Shown here one piece after another: positions 60,201-64,000 of a stretch of DNA of 64,000 nucleotides. Made by a program: the position numbers and the translations under genes. Within the stretch, counting starts at the first letter, position 1. Each line of letters begins with the position of its first letter. The notes under the pieces were generated by a model that worked only from the letters and a program-made list of their open reading frames with translations, was not told where the DNA came from and did not search any database. The stretch is from Deuterostichococcus epilithicus (Eukaryota; Chlorophyta; Trebouxiophyceae; Prasiolales; Stichococcaceae), in contig JAVTLE010000023.1 in assembly GCA_033439295.1 (NCBI GenBank), positions 248,001 to 312,000 of the forward strand, given 5' to 3'.

Positions 60201-60347
60201 TCACAGAGCGCGCCCACCAGATGCCAATCGGATTGCTGGCGTCGGCCGGCTGATGTCACGAGTGCGGTCCGCTGCCCTCAGCGCGCTGCGGCGCCCGCCG
60301 CTTGGCCTGCCGCCCCGCTGCCAGTTCAGGGTGTAGCGGCATCATGA
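59604..60347 (+). CDS. Hypothetical 247-codon open frame, weak support
   Basis: Starts at ATG (MSINEPRMGEIDDESAL), contains SKRRRC that could be a nuclear signal, and ends after a Pro/Ala-rich stretch. No domain was recognised. Its last 147 bp overlap the terminal exon of the minus-strand membrane-protein gene, and composition becomes shadow-like there. It may be fortuitous; only the first ~170 codons look protein-like. Confidence 0.2.
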   Translation: MSINEPRMGEIDDESALGFSIRTEMPAQQKPDDVLPDSKRRRCTEEAAGPDHDDRVTPYAASQAHARRRAARKTHHRSFQHARGCIPSYLPSYLQKVYKTFEQLPVQQLPRQSTLKNTPSLPTTFQYRKACGIAHALNGAQKHDGDDTTLSERRHHTPKTLLNVYKVSLPELQSMLKLMLMLLTPCSPGGAPPAGTKQISQSAPTRCQSDCWRRPADVTSAVRCPQRAAAPAAWPAAPLPVQGVAAS

Positions 60348-63300
60348 TGGCTGACACCGCGCCGTCAGATGCGCCGGCGACGCCGGGGCACCCGGCCCCG
60401 CGCCACCCCACCGCCGCTCGCTTGGGGTTCGGCGGCCAGAGGTGCGCCGCCGCCGCCGCACCGCCGCCAGGCTGGCCGCCGCCTGCCGCCCCGCCGGCCA
60501 GTGAGGGCATGGCGCCGTTAGATCCGCTGCCGCCGTACCTCATTCAAGCTTGGCGCATAAGGGTCGAAGGGCTCCTGTCCCGGCTGCGGACGGGACGACG
60601 CCTGCCACAGGACACAACTTGGTGGGAGGGCTTCCGCAGGTGTTGCAGGACCAGGCTGCAGGGAGGCACGCTGCGTCACCAGACGAGGAGCGGGCTGCAA
60701 AACCCAGCTTCGCTCCATCCCATGCACTGCGGTGACTTTCGGCCCGTCAAGGCAGACTTCCTCCTCAACGAATGCTTCACACCAGCCCACCTGCGCAGAC
60801 CTCCGCGCCTCCCAGCCGCCGCGGATGCGCTGCGCCACGCTCGGCCGCGGCGGCGGCAGCACCAGCGGCTCGGCTGGCGGCCTCGGCACCGCCACCTGCG
60901 TGACGACAGCACAGGGGGATAAGAAGGCCGACTCTCCCTGTTGTCAGGAGCCCCAGCGTCGCAGCGGGGTCTGATTGCTGACGCGGAAGCGCAGCCTGCC
61001 ATGCCTGCACCCGCGGGCCGCGAGTGCAGAGCAGCTGAAGTGGCACCTCCGAGAGCGTCATGTCAGGCCTGGTGTCCAGATGACCAGCGGCGGCAAAGCG
61101 TTGGAGGAGTGGGAGGCGGGGTGCAGCCAGGCTGTGGAAACCTCTTCTCCGGATGTTTCGGAGACATCCGGAAAAGAGGTAAGCAGCGAGAATGAATTGG
61201 CCGTGCAATATCATGCAAGTGGGGTGTGGGGAGCCTGCTCACCGGCTCGCCCACGCTGCCGTCGGGATTGACGGTGTAATAGGCGCGCTCGGCGCCGCTT
61301 GGCACCTCACTACTGCCGTGGGGGCTGACCATAAACCCTGGCGGCGGCAGTGGGTGCATCGGCACCTGAGCAGCGCACCAAAGGGGGCTGTCGGCACGAG
61401 GAGCACTGCAGCCCTGAGCAGCGTCGGCTGCAGGTTGCGACTGACGAGTGCATCCCTGTTGCGGAAGCAGTGCGGCCGGTCCACAGTGTCACAGTGCGTC
61501 GCAGCCGCCGAGCGGCCCCGCCCTGGACCCAAAGCGCAGCCTGCATTCCACCCGGTGCACGCGGGAGACTGTTACCTGCCTCTTGCCAAACCCTGAAAGT
61601 TGTCGAATCCTGGAATCACCGACTGAACGACCCACCGCGCCATTGAAGGGCTCAGCGCCCCGAACGCCCACCGGCTCGATGGCCTGCACGTAGATGACCC
61701 GCTGCTCGCCGCCGCCCTTGCCGCCGCCGCCCTTGCCGGTTGCCGCCGCCTCCGCTGCAGCCGCCGCCGCCGCCGCTCGTCGCCGCCGGCAGCAGCGGCA
61801 CAGGCACAGCGACACTGCAATGCGCCAGAGGGTGACGTGGTGGGCTGCCTTCGACGGATCTGCAGCTTGCTTTCGCCGTTCCCTTGCATATCTTACGGCA
61901 CCGTGAGCACAGCTGGAGGGCCCTGGCTGCGGATGTGGCATGGGTAGATGACATGATGGCGGTGCTTGCCCGGCACAATCTCATATGCACAAGGCGCTTG
62001 AAATGAGCAACAGCAACACAGACCAGAAGCGGCCAGGCGGCAGGTGGATGCTAGAAAGACTCACGAAGGATGGACAGCAGCACCGCCGCGACTGCGCCGA
62101 TCACGGCGCCGATGATCGCGCCGACGGGGGCGGCACTGCTCTTGGGCTTTGGGAGCTTGATGCCGCCCTCGACGGCAGCCACCAGCAGCAGCCTGTCGAT
62201 GTCGAGGCCTGCGCGGCGACAGCACCGCTGAAACTGTTCTGGAAATGAGGTGTCTTTGGCAGGGACAGGTGGATGCCGCCTTCAACCATGGCCACCAGCA
62301 GCAGCGGATCGACGTGCAGGCCTGCACGGCAGCAGCACCAGGGTTGAGATGACAAGCCCGAGAACAGCTCGATGTTGCCCTCTCCCGCAGCCGCCTGGCG
62401 GTTTCCAGGCCTGCATGGCGACAGCACCAGAGTGTGTTGCTGGAGTTCTATTATTGTCGTCATCCCGAGGCCGGGGATCCCCGACTGAAGCAGCATGCGA
62501 CGGGGAGAGGAGGGGTCTCAGGGGCATATTGTGCAGGGTGGCAGCCAGGTAGCAGAGCGCATGGCGTGTGCTGCAGCAAGTTTCTCAGACTCGAAAGATT
62601 GCTCAGACTCAAGCTGTCAGCATCCTCACAGCCTGTAAACGCTGGGCTGACACCCAGACCATCACTCTCAGAAGCGCACTGCATTATGGCGGGTCTGCCC
62701 GGGAGGCATGTGCAGCCTGCGGTGATTGCGTGGGTGGGAGGCCATGCAAAGCGCCCTGGGTCGAGCACAGCCCCGCCCACCTTGCTGCTGCAGCAGGGCC
62801 TTGAAGCTGCGCAGCGTCTGCGGCTGCGCCAGGTCGCTGGCCGCATCGTCGAGCTGCCCCTGCTTCACACCGTCCACGTTATAGTACACGGTGACATTGT
62901 GGTCCACCTCGTCTTGTAGCAGCGACCGCCGCCGCCGCTGCCGCCGCCGCCTCCCCGCTGCTTGGCTGGCATCTATATTTTCCTGCGCAAGTGAAATTGC
63001 TGTCAGCGTCCGTGCACCGGCATCGCGCTTGCCGACCTGGGCAGACCCTCAGAAGCCCAGCGAGTGCTGGCGTGCCATCGCGCCACCAGAAAGACGAAAT
63101 GAAACACTGCGTGAAGGAGGGAAGAGGAATCTAGTCCCACCAGCGCCACGGCGCAGGCCGGCCAGAAGGTGCTGATGTCCTGGTCCGCCAGCAAGGATGC
63201 GGTGACTAACCATTGAGTTCATGATCAAGAGGCACGTCCACATCCGACTCACCCGCGCGCCGACAAAGGCCGGCTGGAAGCTGCTGATGTCTTCCTGCGC

Positions 63301-63909
63301 CAGCAGGGATGCAAACTGCGCCTCGAAGGCGGCGCGGACGGCGCCCTCCCACGGCAGCAGGCCCGTGCCGTTGAGCGTGTACGCCGTCTGCAAAGACGGC
63401 CATGAAGTCTGAATGACGGGCTGTCTGGAGCCGAGGACGTGTATGGATCGATGCAAACATGTTCAAAGTCCAAGCAATTGATGATGATGTGCTTTCGCAG
63501 TGTGGGGCGAGCGAGCGGGGGACAGATGAGCGCCGACAGCGGCGTGCAGCGCCGGCCGCCTGCAGCGTGGCGGCGCCCATCACACACTATCGCCGTGCCT
63601 CGAGCGGCCGCGCCCTGCCGGCAGTTGGATAGCCACAGAGGGCCGCCACGGGAGGCGCGTCCCGAGGTGGGCTGAGAGCCGCACCCCCAGGACGACTGTG
63701 CCGGGCAGGGATCCGGCGAGTCCAGGTGCTGGCGCCTGAGCATCCCCGTCCCCGCCGCTGCCGCTGTCCTCGACGCTGTCGTCGTCACCGTTGCTGTCGC
63801 TGCTGTCGCCGCTCGAGGCGGTGCCGGCGGCGGCGGGCGCGCCGCCGAGCGCGAGCAGCAGGGCGCACAGCAGCACTGCTGTTGCCGCGCCGCGCTGCGA
63901 GATTGCCAT
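60201..63909 (-). CDS. Single-pass (type I) membrane protein with acidic/SEA-like ectodomain and basic tail, 9 exons
   Basis: 418 aa. Exons in gene order: 63909-63685, 63387-63253, 62982-62781, 62208-62065, 61814-61672, 61365-61243, 60895-60791, 60601-60539, 60317-60201; phases all agree. Signal peptide 1-28 (AVLLCALLLALGGAPAAAG) is followed by an acidic Ser/Asp linker. The ectodomain reads PWEGAVRAAFEAQFASLL, then a GR4QR4S basic run (about 130-140), DHNVTVYYNVDGV and KALLQQQGLDIDRLLLVAA; the alternation 'AFEAQFASLL ... NVTVYYNVDG' resembles SEA-like autoproteolytic ectodomains, but this is only a resemblance. One transmembrane helix lies at about 214-236 (PVGAIIGAVIGAVAAVLLSI), immediately followed by CLCRCCRRRR, a palmitoylation-type Cys cluster with a positive stop-transfer. 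The cytoplasmic tail (about 180 aa) is Ala/Gly- then Pro-rich with YVQAIEP and AYYTVNPDG tyrosine motifs. Function unknown; a surface sensor or adhesion role is speculative. The terminal exon is least certain. Confidence 0.7.
62270..62430 (-). repeat. Two echoes of exon 4 of the membrane-protein gene
   Basis: 62272-62335 (+ strand GATGCCGCCTTCAACCATGGCCACCAGCAGCAG, then GATCGACGTGCAGGCCTGC) repeats 62159-62215 (GATGCCGCCCTCGACGGCAGCCACCAGCAGCAG, then GTCGATGTCGAGGCCTGC) with its acceptor. A shorter copy (GGTTTCCAGGCCTGC, GGCGACAGCACC) lies at 62398-62428. Confidence 0.93.
63145..63205 (-). repeat. Echo of exon 2 of the membrane-protein gene
   Basis: The + strand GGTGCTGATGTCCTGGTCCGCCAGCAAGGATGC matches the exon's AAGCTGCTGATGTCTTCCTGCGCCAGCAGGGATGC (63278-63312). 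Minus-strand reading ASLLADQDISTFWPA against the exon's ASLLAQEDISSFQPA. It sits in the following intron. Confidence 0.93.
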
Positions 63910-64000
63910 CGGCTGGAGGTATTGCGCTGGAGTTGTTGCGCGAGCTAGCCCTGGATACGGCTCGTGTATGCTGTTTTGTGTACTCGAAGGTGCAGGGATG

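Overview
The window is a piece of a green-algal (chlorophyte) nuclear genome, most likely a trebouxiophyte-type alga. The protein set is plant-lineage: sucrose-phosphate synthase, the catalytic beta subunit of PPi-dependent phosphofructokinase, chloroplast sulfolipid synthase SQD2, a SPIRAL1-type microtubule protein and two mTERF proteins. The genes are GC-rich and cut by many spliceosomal introns, and short CCCTAAA (plant/Chlorella-type telomere) motifs recur inside introns. No bacterial, organellar or viral block was seen.

Layout. 1-3477 (-): PFP beta, 3' end outside the window. 3933-22972 (+): sucrose-phosphate synthase, 29 exons, head-to-head with PFP across 455 bp. 25507-26694 (-): intronless mTERF. 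27868-33528 (-): SQD2, 11 exons. 34229-36257 (+): small cupin-like protein, divergent from SQD2. 37173-39380 (-): secreted Pro/Thr-rich protein containing assembly gaps. 40959-41480: 522-bp non-autonomous hAT element with a perfect 8-bp target-site duplication. 42337-45084 (+): SAP domain fused to two SPIRAL1 repeats. 45710 to about 47376 (-): second mTERF-like gene. 48645-52236 (+): organelle-type homologue of the bacterial ribosome-maturation protein YjgA/DarP. 54058-55499 (+): Ala/Ser/Thr-rich surface protein with a C-terminal hydrophobic tail. 55982-59106 (-): NAA30-type N-terminal acetyltransferase. 60201-63909 (-): single-pass membrane protein.

Functional links: PFP beta and SPS both act on the hexose-phosphate/sucrose node and could share a promoter. 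SQD2, the mTERFs and the DarP-like protein point to plastid or mitochondrial function. The secreted, GPI-like and membrane proteins look like cell-surface components.

The most unusual property is in the introns. In seven of the multi-exon genes (PFP, SPS, SQD2, DarP-like, NAA30, the membrane protein and, in intact form, the SPIRAL1 gene) introns carry same-strand, decayed copies ('echoes') of the neighbouring exon, often including its CAG splice acceptor and sometimes in two or three generations. In SPS 10 of 28 acceptors read AG|GT and 25 of 28 donors begin GTG. This is what repeated tandem duplication across AGGT sites would produce. All exon borders below were read by eye from reading-frame phase, splice dinucleotides and family conservation. 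Exon lengths sum to whole codons in every completely modelled gene.
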